Shown in pieces: positions 8,716 through 16,624 of a stretch of 48,818 nucleotides of DNA. A model generated the notes under the pieces. It had not been told where the DNA came from. It ran no database searches and worked only from the letters and a program-made list of their open reading frames with translations. The position numbers and the translations under genes are program-made. The stretch's first letter is position 1. Each line of letters starts with the position of its first letter. The stretch is from an uncultured Lachnospiraceae bacterium (GTDB lineage Bacteria > Bacillota > Clostridia > Lachnospirales > Lachnospiraceae): contig CANQHX010000006.1 of NCBI GenBank assembly GCA_947623905.1, positions 1-48,818 of the forward strand. Reading direction: 5' to 3'.

Positions 8716-9642
8716 GTGAAAGAGACAACTTTGGTTGTAATGGCCGCGGGGATCGGCAGCCGTTTCGGAGGCGGCATCAAACAGCTGGAGCCTGTGGGCC
8801 CCAACGGAGAGATCATAATGGACTATGCCATCCATGACGCCGTGGAGGCAGGATTTAATAAAGTGTGTTTTATCATCCGGAAAGATCTGGAGAAGGATTT
8901 TAAGGAGATCATCGGCAACCGTATCGAGAAGATACTGCCCGTATCCTACGCCTTCCAGTCTATGGACGATCTGCCCGGCGGCCATACGGCTCCCGCGGAC
9001 AGGAAGAAGCCCTTCGGCACCGGACAGGCAGTGCTTGCCGCAAAAAATGTGGTGGACACACCCTTCGTGGTGATCAACGCGGACGATTACTACGGAAAGG
9101 AAGCATTTGTAAAAGTACATGATTTCCTTGTGAACAATGAGCCCGCAGGGGACAAAAAGGAATACTGCATGGCAGGCTTCATCCTGGGCAATACCCTGAG
9201 CGAGAACGGCGGCGTGACAAGAGGCATCTGTCAGGTGAGCAGCGACGGGATTCTTCAGGAAGTGGTGGAGACAAGCGACATTGAGCGTCAGGCAGACGGC
9301 ACCGTTACCTGCACCGACCCCGCGACGGGGGAGACCGTGACGGTCAGCGAAAACGCCCACGTTTCCATGAACATGTGGGGCTTCACGCCGGACATCATGG
9401 ACGTGCTGGAAAAAGGCTTCCTGGATTTCCTGGACAACATGAAGCCGGAAGAGAGCCTGAAAAAAGAATATCTGCTGCCCGGCGTAGTGGGAGAGATGGT
9501 AGAAAAGGGCGAGGCCACAGTAGCTGTGCTGGAGACAAAGGACAGATGGTTCGGCGTTACCTATAAGGAAGACAAGCAGAGCGTGGTAGATTCCTTTAAA
9601 AAGCTGGTGGAGGACGGCGTATATCCGCCTTCCCTGTTCTGA
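8716..9642 (+). CDS. Nucleotidyltransferase family protein (sugar-phosphate NTP transferase fold)
   Basis: A 308-residue protein of the NTP_transferase superfamily. The N-terminal signature LVVMAAGIGSRFGGGIKQL is the usual LAAGxGxRx nucleotide-binding loop, and INADDYYG at about residue 115 is the metal-binding Asp motif. The enzyme probably joins a nucleoside triphosphate to a phosphorylated sugar or a related group; the substrate is not evident. GTG 8716 was chosen because GGAGGA lies 6 bases upstream; the upstream ATG 8692 has no ribosome binding site. The stop is 3 bases before the VanZ-like gene, so the two are probably co-transcribed. Confidence 0.85.
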   Translation: MKETTLVVMAAGIGSRFGGGIKQLEPVGPNGEIIMDYAIHDAVEAGFNKVCFIIRKDLEKDFKEIIGNRIEKILPVSYAFQSMDDLPGGHTAPADRKKPFGTGQAVLAAKNVVDTPFVVINADDYYGKEAFVKVHDFLVNNEPAGDKKEYCMAGFILGNTLSENGGVTRGICQVSSDGILQEVVETSDIERQADGTVTCTDPATGETVTVSENAHVSMNMWGFTPDIMDVLEKGFLDFLDNMKPEESLKKEYLLPGVVGEMVEKGEATVAVLETKDRWFGVTYKEDKQSVVDSFKKLVEDGVYPPSLF

Positions 9643-9645
9643 CCG

Positions 9646-10137
9646 ATGGAGTCTTTTCGGAAAAAAGCGGTATACTGGCTGCCTGCCGTGGCGCTGATGA
9701 TCGCCATCTTTGTGTTTTCCGCCATGGACGCCAATGAATCCGATGATATGAGCGGTCCTTTTGTCACCCTGTTCGTGCATGTTCTGGAGCTGGTGACGGG
9801 ACGTCAGGTGGATCTGGGATCTCCCGTCATGGGGGCGTGCGTATTTGTGGTGCGCAAAAGCGCCCATATGACGGAGTACGCCATGCTGGCTGCCTCCTTC
9901 TGCTTTGCTTTGGGGCGGACGTTTTCTCTGCGGGGAGTCGCCATGGGAGCGGGGGCTTTGGGCCTTGCCGTACTTTACGCCGCCACGGATGAGTTTCACC
10001 AGACGTTCGTGCCGGGCCGGGCGGGAATGCTGACGGACATAGGCATAGACGCCATCGGCGCCCTGGCCGGTATCTGCGTGTTCTTTCTCGTATGCCGTAT
10101 TATCCGGCGCTGCGGGAACAGAAAAGGAAAAAAATAG
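9646..10137 (+). CDS. VanZ-like family membrane protein
   Basis: A 163-residue integral membrane protein with about four hydrophobic segments. It shows the VanZ hallmarks: FSAMDANES at the end of the first helix, the central RKSAHMTEYAMLA block and ATDEFHQTFVPGRAGMLTDIGID near residue 120. VanZ relatives are linked to resistance to lipoglycopeptides and to envelope stress, but most have no proven function. The start follows the previous stop by 3 bases, so expression depends on the upstream gene. Family assignment is firm; the role is unknown. Confidence 0.88.
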   Translation: MESFRKKAVYWLPAVALMIAIFVFSAMDANESDDMSGPFVTLFVHVLELVTGRQVDLGSPVMGACVFVVRKSAHMTEYAMLAASFCFALGRTFSLRGVAMGAGALGLAVLYAATDEFHQTFVPGRAGMLTDIGIDAIGALAGICVFFLVCRIIRRCGNRKGKK

Positions 10138-10153
10138 AAAAATTTATAAATCG

Positions 10154-10231
10154 TTTAGAAAAAAACACCTTTCTATTTATAATTCGGGGATATCCTTAAT
10201 ATGTCCCGGCAGGCGCATTTTTGCCGGGGCA
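10154..10231 (+). promoter_or_regulatory. Promoter and structured leader upstream of the TVP38 gene
   Basis: TTTAGA (10154-10159), an 18-bp spacer and TATAAT (10178-10183) form a likely promoter. The transcript would carry an 80-base leader with a 10-bp hairpin (10202-10211 with 10222-10231). Part of the right arm (GGGGC, 10226-10230) can alternatively pair with GCCCC just downstream (10239-10243), so two exclusive folds exist. No known riboswitch class was recognised. Confidence 0.5.
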
Positions 10232-10269
10232 CAAGGAAGCCCCTGTATAAATATTGAGGTGTTATTTTT

Positions 10270-10923
10270 ATGGAGAAGGATCAAAAGCCTTCGGCTGTCG
10301 ACGAAGCGGTGAAGAAACGGCGCAGGCATATCTATACCATCATTATCAATGTGCTGTCGGTGATGGGCGTGATCGCCTGCGTGCTGCTCATCTATTACCT
10401 GTATCGTGCCGGTATGATGACGGATAAGGAAAAGATGGAAGGATTTCTCATCGCCCTCGGCGTGTGGGGCCCCCTGTTTTTTACAGTCTATCAGGGCGTT
10501 CAGGTGATCGTCCCCATCATGCCCGGCGCCATCGGATGCGTGGTAGGCGTCGTGGTGTTCGGTCCCTGGATGGGATTTCTGTACAATTATATCGGCATCT
10601 GCGCCGGTTCCATCGGCGCGTTCTTCCTTTCCCGCCGGTTCGGCAGGCCTCTGGTGGAGTTTGTGGCGGATGAAAAGGTGTATGAGAAATATATGAACTG
10701 GCTGGATAAGAGCCAGCCTGTGTTTGACAAGCTGTTCGCGGCAGCTATTTTCTTCCCCGTGGCCCCGGATGACTTCCTCTGCTATCTGGCGGGCATCACA
10801 AAAATGGGTTGGAAAAAGTTTGTCGTTATCATATTAACGGGGAAGCCTCTCGCCATCGCGGCGTACTCCATGCTGCTGGGGCTGGGGCTGGAGTGGCTGC
10901 TGAACAACCTGCATCTTGCATGA
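10270..10923 (+). CDS. TVP38/TMEM64 family membrane protein
   Basis: A 217-residue polytopic membrane protein. A basic cytoplasmic N-terminus is followed by one helix at 25-45, then the SNARE-associated/VTT core: QVIVPIMPGAIGCVVGVVVFG, YNYIGICAGSIGAFFLSRRFGRP, and the C-terminal PDDFLCYLAGITKM segment. VTT-domain proteins include DedA and eukaryotic scramblases, and lipid transport across the membrane is the best-supported general role. ATG 10270 follows GAGGTG. It comes just before two glycolipid-type glycosyltransferases, which would fit a shared role in envelope lipids (inference). Confidence 0.88.
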   Translation: MEKDQKPSAVDEAVKKRRRHIYTIIINVLSVMGVIACVLLIYYLYRAGMMTDKEKMEGFLIALGVWGPLFFTVYQGVQVIVPIMPGAIGCVVGVVVFGPWMGFLYNYIGICAGSIGAFFLSRRFGRPLVEFVADEKVYEKYMNWLDKSQPVFDKLFAAAIFFPVAPDDFLCYLAGITKMGWKKFVVIILTGKPLAIAAYSMLLGLGLEWLLNNLHLA

Positions 10924-11013
10924 CGGCTGCCGGCAGACGCAGACCGGAACGCCCGAAGAGAACATCGTTTTCTCCTGTGCCGCGGCGCAGGCGCTCCGGA
11001 ATGGAGAAGTGAT

Positions 11014-12018
11014 ATGAAAGCTTATATTTATCCCGGATTTTTTAAGCTGGTAGAGAAGAGCGGAGTGGGAAGAGCCATGATCCATCAGGCGGAGGCCCTC
11101 AGGCGGGCCGGCGTGCCCCTCACTGCCGCGCGGAAAGCCAAAGACTATGATGTGATCCACATAAACACCGTCTTTCCTGACTCTTATCTGGCGGCAAAGC
11201 GGGCGAGGCGGCAGGGGAAAAAAGTGATCTGCTACGCCCATTCCACCGAGGAGGATTTTCGCAATTCCTTTACCGGTTCCAACCTGCTGGCGCCGCTGTT
11301 TAAGCTGTGGATCAAAAAGATATATGACTGCGGGGATGTGATCATCACCCCCACGCCGTATTCCAGAGAACTCCTGTCCGGCTACGGCCTGAAGAAGCCT
11401 GTTGTGAGCCTGACCAACGGCATTGATCTGGAAAAGGTAGATCCCGCCCGATGCGACGGCAGCCGGTTCCGGAAAAAATACGGCATACCGGAAGATAAAA
11501 AAGTCGTCCTGGGCGTGGGACACTGGATCGCCCGGAAGGGCATTGAGGATTTTGTGGAGATCGCCCGGCGCCTTCCCCAGTATGAATTTTACTGGTTCGG
11601 CTATACCTACGGGCCCCTGGTGACCCCTCAGGTGCGGGCGGCGCTGGAATGCGGCTTTGCCAATGTCCATTTCCCCGGATACATCCCCAGGCAGGAAATG
11701 CAGGATGCTTACGCGGGCAGCGATGTATTCCTGTTTCCCACCCATGAGGAGACAGAAGGGATCGTGCTGCTGGAGGCGATGGCATTAAAGACTCCCGTAC
11801 TTGTGCGGGATATCCCCATTTACCGGGAATGGCTGCCGGAAGGCAGGGTAGTCTACAAGGCCCGCACCACAGAGCAGTTTGTGAGCACCCTGCGGGCTAT
11901 GCTGGAGGGGGAGCTGCCGGATCTGACGGAGGCGGCTGCCCGGCTGGTACAGGAAAACGATATCGGCGGCGTGGGACGGCAGCTGAAGAAGATCTATGAG
12001 TCGTTAGCGGTTAAATAA
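11014..12018 (+). CDS. Glycosyltransferase family 4, BgsA-like glycosyl-diacylglycerol synthase candidate
   Basis: A 334-residue retaining GT-B glycosyltransferase. The N-terminus (KSGVGRAMIHQAEALRRAG) and the segment HSTEEDFRNSFTGSNLLAP resemble Firmicute enzymes such as enterococcal BgsA that add the second sugar to glucosyl-diacylglycerol. The C-terminal donor site has the E(x7)E motif EETEGIVLLEAMA. There is no signal peptide; the enzyme would work at the inner face of the membrane. ATG 11014 follows AATGGAGAAGTGAT. The next gene is a second GT4 enzyme, 31 bases downstream, matching the pairing of two glycolipid synthases in enterococci and streptococci. GT4 is certain; the lipid acceptor is inferred from memory of family sequences. 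Confidence 0.85.
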   Translation: MKAYIYPGFFKLVEKSGVGRAMIHQAEALRRAGVPLTAARKAKDYDVIHINTVFPDSYLAAKRARRQGKKVICYAHSTEEDFRNSFTGSNLLAPLFKLWIKKIYDCGDVIITPTPYSRELLSGYGLKKPVVSLTNGIDLEKVDPARCDGSRFRKKYGIPEDKKVVLGVGHWIARKGIEDFVEIARRLPQYEFYWFGYTYGPLVTPQVRAALECGFANVHFPGYIPRQEMQDAYAGSDVFLFPTHEETEGIVLLEAMALKTPVLVRDIPIYREWLPEGRVVYKARTTEQFVSTLRAMLEGELPDLTEAAARLVQENDIGGVGRQLKKIYESLAVK

Positions 12019-12049
12019 ACGCAGCATTTGCAGAAAGAATGGAGAAACT

Positions 12050-13273
12050 ATGAGGATACTCATTACGACAGACTGGTACGCCCCTGTGATAAACGGCGTG
12101 GTGACCTCCGTATTGAATCTGGAAACAGCGCTGAGAAGCAAGGGGCACGATGTGCGGATCCTTACGCTGTCACAGAATGTACACGGGGAAAAGCAGGAAA
12201 ATGTATACCGAGTGCCTTCCTTTTCCATCGGGAAGATCTATCCTTCCGCGCGGTTCATATGCAATGTCCGCCGGGACTACATCAATGAGATACTGGACTG
12301 GAAACCGGAGATCATACATTCCCAGTGCGAGTTCAGCAGCTATATCCTGGCCCGGAAGATCGCCCGCAGGCTGGATATTCCCATCGTACATACGTATCAC
12401 ACCGTATACGAGGACTATACCCACTATTTCGCTCCCAGGGAAGCCTGGGGCAGGAGCATGGTAAAGTGCTTCAGCCGCCAGCTCCTGGCGCGGACGGAAC
12501 GGGTCATCGTGCCCACGGAAAAGGTAAAGCGCATGCTGGAGGGCTACGGTATCCGCAGACCCATCGACGTGATCCCTACGGGCATCGATCTGGATAAATT
12601 CCGGACACGGTACAGCCGGGAGGAGCTGGAGGCAAAGCGCGCCGAGCTGGGTATTCCCCTGACAGACAAGGTGCTGGTGTATGTGGGACGCATGGCAAAA
12701 GAGAAAAACGTAGAGGAGATCATAGATTATTTTGAACGGGCGGACGCTGCCGGCGTCAGCCTCCTTCTGGTGGGCGGCGGTCCTTCCATGGAAAGCCTGC
12801 GGCAGAAGGCGGCGGGCACGAAGGTAAGCAGCAGGATCTTTTTTACCGGAATGGTCCAGCCGGAGCAGGTGCCCATGTACTACCAGATGGGACAGGTGTT
12901 TGTGTGCGCCTCCAACAGCGAGACCCAGGGGATCACCTACGGGGAAGCGCTTGCCAGCGGTTGTGTGCCTCTGTGCAAAAAAGACCCCTGTATCGATAAT
13001 TTGGTAGTGAATGACTTGACAGGGTTCCAGTATGAGGGATATGATAGCTTTAAGAACGCTCTGGACCGGATGCTCACTGACGGAGAGTTCCGGGAACAAC
13101 TGGCGGCCAACGGCAGGAGGATCTCGGAAAATATGGGTACGGAGCTGTTTGTGAAGCGGATCATCGCCAGTTACGAGCAGGCGCTGTACGGCAGGACCGG
13201 ACGTCTGGCAAGATATGTGATCCCCATGCGCGGAGGTGCCAATGAGATCATCAGGCAGACAATCGCAAAATGA
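12050..13273 (+). CDS. Glycosyltransferase family 4, diacylglycerol glucosyltransferase-like
   Basis: A 407-residue GT-B enzyme. The N-terminus MRILITTDWYAPVINGVVTS is the classic start of 1,2-diacylglycerol 3-alpha-glucosyltransferases (MgdA/BgsB/Spr0982-like), and HTYHTVYEDYTHYF is the next conserved block. The donor site is DVIPTGIDLDKF followed by VYVGRMAKEKN and the E(x7)E motif SETQGITYGEALASG. The product would be monoglucosyl-diacylglycerol, the substrate for the upstream enzyme and often an anchor for lipoteichoic acid. ATG 12050 follows AATGGAGAAACT. The 3' end overlaps the histidine kinase start by 32 bases, so the glycolipid genes and the two-component system seem to form one operon. 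Confidence 0.86.
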   Translation: MRILITTDWYAPVINGVVTSVLNLETALRSKGHDVRILTLSQNVHGEKQENVYRVPSFSIGKIYPSARFICNVRRDYINEILDWKPEIIHSQCEFSSYILARKIARRLDIPIVHTYHTVYEDYTHYFAPREAWGRSMVKCFSRQLLARTERVIVPTEKVKRMLEGYGIRRPIDVIPTGIDLDKFRTRYSREELEAKRAELGIPLTDKVLVYVGRMAKEKNVEEIIDYFERADAAGVSLLLVGGGPSMESLRQKAAGTKVSSRIFFTGMVQPEQVPMYYQMGQVFVCASNSETQGITYGEALASGCVPLCKKDPCIDNLVVNDLTGFQYEGYDSFKNALDRMLTDGEFREQLAANGRRISENMGTELFVKRIIASYEQALYGRTGRLARYVIPMRGGANEIIRQTIAK

Positions 13274-14720
13274 ATCGTTCGGCAGGCAGATCCTCAGATC
13301 CAATATTCTGATGATCGTGCTGTCGCTGGTGGCCACCATCGTGTCGCTGGTGGTCATCTTGACAATGGCGGGAAAAATATTACAGGATGATTATAAAAGT
13401 CTGAAGAACATCGACCAGTATGCGTATGACCTTCAGACTTTGTTTAATTCCCTGAGCTTTTCCGATGAGACGGCCAGCGACAACCTGGAACTGGTGAAGC
13501 AGACAGTGGGAGGCCTGGATTACAATCTGCAGATACTGAAAAACAACATGGTGCTGTATACGGACTTTTCTATAGACGAGCGCTGGATGATGCGGGGTAT
13601 CGCATTTTCCAGGCTGAGAAATGACGAGAGCCGGTCCCGGGCCATCATGTCTCTTTACCGGACGGTGGTATATGATTCCTATCGGTCCGGCGGCGATATG
13701 TACGAGATCATAGCTATCAGCCCCGAGCGCTTTTTTGACCAGCGGCCTTTTTTCCGGGTAGTGCTTCTGGGCCTGCTCATATTTGCCGTTGTGGTGATAA
13801 TGGTGCTGTACGCCCTGTGTTATGTTTTTGCCTGCTCCAGAGTCCGGCAGATCATGGTGCCGGTGGAGAAGCTGTCCGACGCGGCCAGGCGGGTGCAGGA
13901 AGGCAATTACGGGGAGCCGGTCTTTTATTCCGGCACCAATGAACTGTCCCAGGTGTGCAGCGCTTTCAATGATATGCAGCAGCACCTGCAGAAGGAGGCG
14001 GACAGGACAAAAGCCTACGAACAGATGCGGGTGGAGATGATCGCGGGGATATCCCACGATCTGCGGACACCCCTTACGACGGTAAAGGGATACATCAAAG
14101 GTGTGCTGGACGGCATCGCCGATACGCCGGACAAACAGAAGTTTTATCTGCAGACGGCGTATAATAAGACTACGGTGATGGACAAACTGCTGCAGCAGCT
14201 GTTTTTGTTCAGCAAGCTGGAGACCGGTAACATGCCGTTTCATTTGGTCAGGACCGATATGTCCGCATATCTGCACCGGTATGTGAAGGATTTCGGGGAA
14301 GATGCGGCAGATCGGGGCTGTGAGATCGCCCTGGAGGAACATACCTCCCAGACGGAGCTGATGCTGGACGCGGATCAGATGACGAGAGTGCTGAACAATC
14401 TGGTGGACAATTCCATCGCCTACAAGGACAAGGAGATCGTCCATGTGGTCATCGGACTGTACAACGCCGGGGATCACCTGATGATAGTCGTGCGGGACGA
14501 TGGACCCGGTGTGACCAAGGAACAGCTGGGGCACGTGTTTGATACGTATTACCGGGGCATGGGCACCAGCGTGAAGGGAACGGAAGGCAGCGGCCTTGGC
14601 CTTGCCATTGTAAAATATATCGTGGAGGCTCACAAGGGGCATGTGGCAGCGGAGAGCGGCGACGGCTTTGCGGTGAACATTTCCCTGCCGCTGTGCCAGC
14701 CTGACGGAGCGGAAGGATAA
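13242..14720 (+). CDS. Sensor histidine kinase (HAMP, HisKA, HATPase)
   Basis: A 492-residue membrane sensor kinase. Transmembrane helix 1 is at about 22-46 and helix 2 at about 172-196, with an extracytoplasmic sensor of about 125 residues between them. Then follow a HAMP linker (PVEKLSDAARRVQEGNYG), the HisKA dimer helix with phospho-acceptor His272 in ISHDLRTPLTT, and the ATPase domain with the N box (LNNLVDNSIAY), the G1 box DDGPGV and the G2 box GSGLGLAIV. ATG 13242 follows CGGAGGT and overlaps the end of the glycosyltransferase gene. It pairs with the response regulator 20 bases downstream. The signal is unknown; linkage to glycolipid genes suggests envelope stress. Confidence 0.93.
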   Translation: MRSSGRQSQNESFGRQILRSNILMIVLSLVATIVSLVVILTMAGKILQDDYKSLKNIDQYAYDLQTLFNSLSFSDETASDNLELVKQTVGGLDYNLQILKNNMVLYTDFSIDERWMMRGIAFSRLRNDESRSRAIMSLYRTVVYDSYRSGGDMYEIIAISPERFFDQRPFFRVVLLGLLIFAVVVIMVLYALCYVFACSRVRQIMVPVEKLSDAARRVQEGNYGEPVFYSGTNELSQVCSAFNDMQQHLQKEADRTKAYEQMRVEMIAGISHDLRTPLTTVKGYIKGVLDGIADTPDKQKFYLQTAYNKTTVMDKLLQQLFLFSKLETGNMPFHLVRTDMSAYLHRYVKDFGEDAADRGCEIALEEHTSQTELMLDADQMTRVLNNLVDNSIAYKDKEIVHVVIGLYNAGDHLMIVVRDDGPGVTKEQLGHVFDTYYRGMGTSVKGTEGSGLGLAIVKYIVEAHKGHVAAESGDGFAVNISLPLCQPDGAEG

Positions 14721-14740
14721 AAAGCGGAGAGAGGATTGTC

Positions 14741-15442
14741 ATGAAACGGATTTTGATCGTAGAGGATGAACTGGATATCGCCTACCTGGAACAGGATTAC
14801 CTAAAGATCAGCGATGTGGAAGCGGATATCGTGTCTGACGGCCCTGCCGCTATCAAAAAGGCTTTGGAGGAAGATTATGACCTTGTTCTGCTGGATCTGA
14901 TGCTGCCCGGCTGCAACGGATATGACGTGTGCAGAGCCATCCGGGAGGAGAAGGAGATCCCCATCATCATGGTGACGGCCCGGGACGACTCGGCGGATAA
15001 GATCCGCGGACTGGGCATGGGCGCTGACGATTATATTTCCAAGCCATTTGATCCGGCAGAGCTGGTGGCCAGGGTAAAGGCCCACTTAAGCCGTTATGAG
15101 CGGATCCTGGCGGCAGCCGGCGACCGCAGGCAGGAGGCGGACCGCAGACTGGAATTCGGCAGCCTCACGATAGAAATGAAGAGCCATAAAGTGTATATCG
15201 AGGGACAGGAAGTACGCCTGCCCAATAAGGAGTATGAACTGCTGGCCTTCCTTGCCTCCAATCCCAATATCGTGTTCACAAAGGATCAGCTCATGGAGCG
15301 GATCTGGGGATATGAATCCTTTGGAGACGTGGCTACGGTAACGGTCCACATCAATCGGATCCGGGAAAAGCTGTCCATTTCCCAGGGAGAACCGGGGTAT
15401 ATCGAGACCGTATGGGGAGCAGGGTACCGGTTCAACGGATGA
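14741..15442 (+). CDS. OmpR/PhoB-family response regulator
   Basis: A 233-residue DNA-binding response regulator. The receiver domain has the acidic pair in IVEDELD, phospho-acceptor Asp52 in LLDLMLPG, Thr79 and Lys101 in ISKPF. The C-terminal winged helix (about 133-230) includes LPNKEYELLAFLASNPN and the typical ending TVHINRIREKL...VWGAGYRF. It is activated by the kinase encoded upstream. ATG 14741 has AGAGAGGA in front. No terminator was seen directly after it; a new promoter precedes the next gene. Confidence 0.95.
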   Translation: MKRILIVEDELDIAYLEQDYLKISDVEADIVSDGPAAIKKALEEDYDLVLLDLMLPGCNGYDVCRAIREEKEIPIIMVTARDDSADKIRGLGMGADDYISKPFDPAELVARVKAHLSRYERILAAAGDRRQEADRRLEFGSLTIEMKSHKVYIEGQEVRLPNKEYELLAFLASNPNIVFTKDQLMERIWGYESFGDVATVTVHINRIREKLSISQGEPGYIETVWGAGYRFNG

Positions 15443-15486
15443 AAACCCGAGACCGGGAAATGACATAAAAATTTTCTCAAAACCGC

Positions 15487-15514
15487 TTGCAAAAACCGCC
15501 ACATGTAGTAAAAT
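15487..15514 (+). promoter_or_regulatory. Promoter of the DegV-family gene
   Basis: TTGCAA (15487-15492), a 16-bp spacer and TAAAAT (15509-15514), about 70 bases before the start codon. Confidence 0.6.
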
Positions 15515-15582
15515 AAACTATATGACGAAATATAGAAACCAAATCAAAAGGTTTACTACACGAGGAAATGAGAGGAAAAATC

Positions 15583-16479
15583 ATGTTTCAGATCATCAGT
15601 GACGGTTCATGCGACCTGCCGGAGCAGCTGGCAAAGGATAAAGGAGTAGAGGTAGTTCCTTTTTATGTATCGTTTGACGAAAAGACGTATTACAAGGAAA
15701 TAGAGGAAATGCCCATACGGAAGTTTTATGATCTGATGGTGGAAAAGGAAAATGTCGTTTTCCCCAAATCGTCCCTTCCGTCCATCGAGGATTACATCGC
15801 GTCCTTTGAAAAGTATGTAAAGCAGGGGATCCCCGTTATCTGCATTTGTATCACCGTAAAGTTCAGCGGTTCTTACCAGGCGGCCATGAACGCCAGGAGC
15901 ATTTTGCTGGAGACCTATCCGGACGCGAAGATAGAAGTCATTGATTCCACCATGGACACGGTTCTGCAGGGCATATATGTGCTGGAAGCGGTAAAGCTGA
16001 GGGAGCAGGGCGCAGCGTATGAGGAAGCCGTCCGGCGGCTTCTGGCTATCCGGGACACCGGCAGGATCTTTTTTACTGTGGGAAATGTAGAATATTTACG
16101 GCACGGGGGAAGGATCGGAAAGCTTTCCGGTATCGCGGCGTCCATGCTGGGCATCCGGCCCCTGATCACGCTGAAGGAAGGGGAGATCTTCCCGTCCGGG
16201 CTGTCAAGAAGCCGCAGAAAATCCCTGGAATCCGTGATCAAATTGTTGGACAGCCATGTGAAATCCCTGCTGGCCGCCGGAGAAAACATGGCGGACTATA
16301 TAGTGGATGTGGGATACGGCTATGATATCCCGGAAGCCGAGGCGTTCCTCGCGGAGATCAAAGAGAGATTCCGCGGGGTACTGGATGTGGAACAGATCCG
16401 GCCGTATCAGATCGGCGCCACCATTGCCGTGCATACCGGCCCCTATCCCCTTGGCGTGGGGTTCCTCAAAAAAGCGTAA
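15583..16479 (+). CDS. DegV family fatty-acid-binding protein
   Basis: A 298-residue cytoplasmic protein of the DegV family, whose members bind long-chain fatty acids (FakB type) and present them to a kinase. The start FQIISDGSCDLPEQLAKD, the ...FPKSSLPS... loop that contacts the head group, and the later SGSYQAA and IDSTMDT segments are typical. ATG 15583 lies behind GAGAGGAAAAATC; an in-frame ATG at 15568 would put that site inside the gene. A promoter lies upstream. The stop codon falls inside the first copy of a 34-bp tandem repeat. The family is sure; the bound lipid and partner kinase are unknown, and no fakA is visible nearby. Confidence 0.92.
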   Translation: MFQIISDGSCDLPEQLAKDKGVEVVPFYVSFDEKTYYKEIEEMPIRKFYDLMVEKENVVFPKSSLPSIEDYIASFEKYVKQGIPVICICITVKFSGSYQAAMNARSILLETYPDAKIEVIDSTMDTVLQGIYVLEAVKLREQGAAYEEAVRRLLAIRDTGRIFFTVGNVEYLRHGGRIGKLSGIAASMLGIRPLITLKEGEIFPSGLSRSRRKSLESVIKLLDSHVKSLLAAGENMADYIVDVGYGYDIPEAEAFLAEIKERFRGVLDVEQIRPYQIGATIAVHTGPYPLGVGFLKKA

Positions 16480-16539
16480 GAACTCAATCATACGTTGATT
16501 GACTTAAGCGTAAGAACTCAATCATACGTTGATAGACTT
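16472..16539 (+). repeat. 34-bp tandem repeat across the DegV stop and the ABC promoter -35
   Basis: Two direct copies, 16472-16505 and 16506-16539, with one mismatch (T/A at 16500/16534). Each contains ATCATACGTTGAT, whose ends ATCA/TGAT are complementary, and each carries a TTGACT/TAGACT hexamer. The second copy supplies the -35 of the exporter promoter, so the repeat looks like a duplicated operator or promoter half. Confidence 0.85.
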
Positions 16540-16561
16540 TTGTCGGGAATCGTCCTATAAT
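16533..16561 (+). promoter_or_regulatory. Promoter of the ABC exporter operon
   Basis: TAGACT (16533-16538) lies in the second copy of the 34-bp repeat. It is followed by a 17-bp spacer and TATAAT (16556-16561). The start codon is 63 bases further on. Confidence 0.6.
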
Positions 16562-16624
16562 CTATATCGTCAGATCGGAATGGATGGAAAAGATCTGTGA
16601 TGCTTTTTTAAGGGGATGCGGACA

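Noticed and set aside
10991..11008. An 18-base sequence (CGCTCCGGAATGGAGAAG) shared with 46267-46284
   Set aside because: Both copies are ribosome-binding regions just before start codons in GC-rich backbone. The match is short and is best explained by the common AATGGAGA site of this genome.
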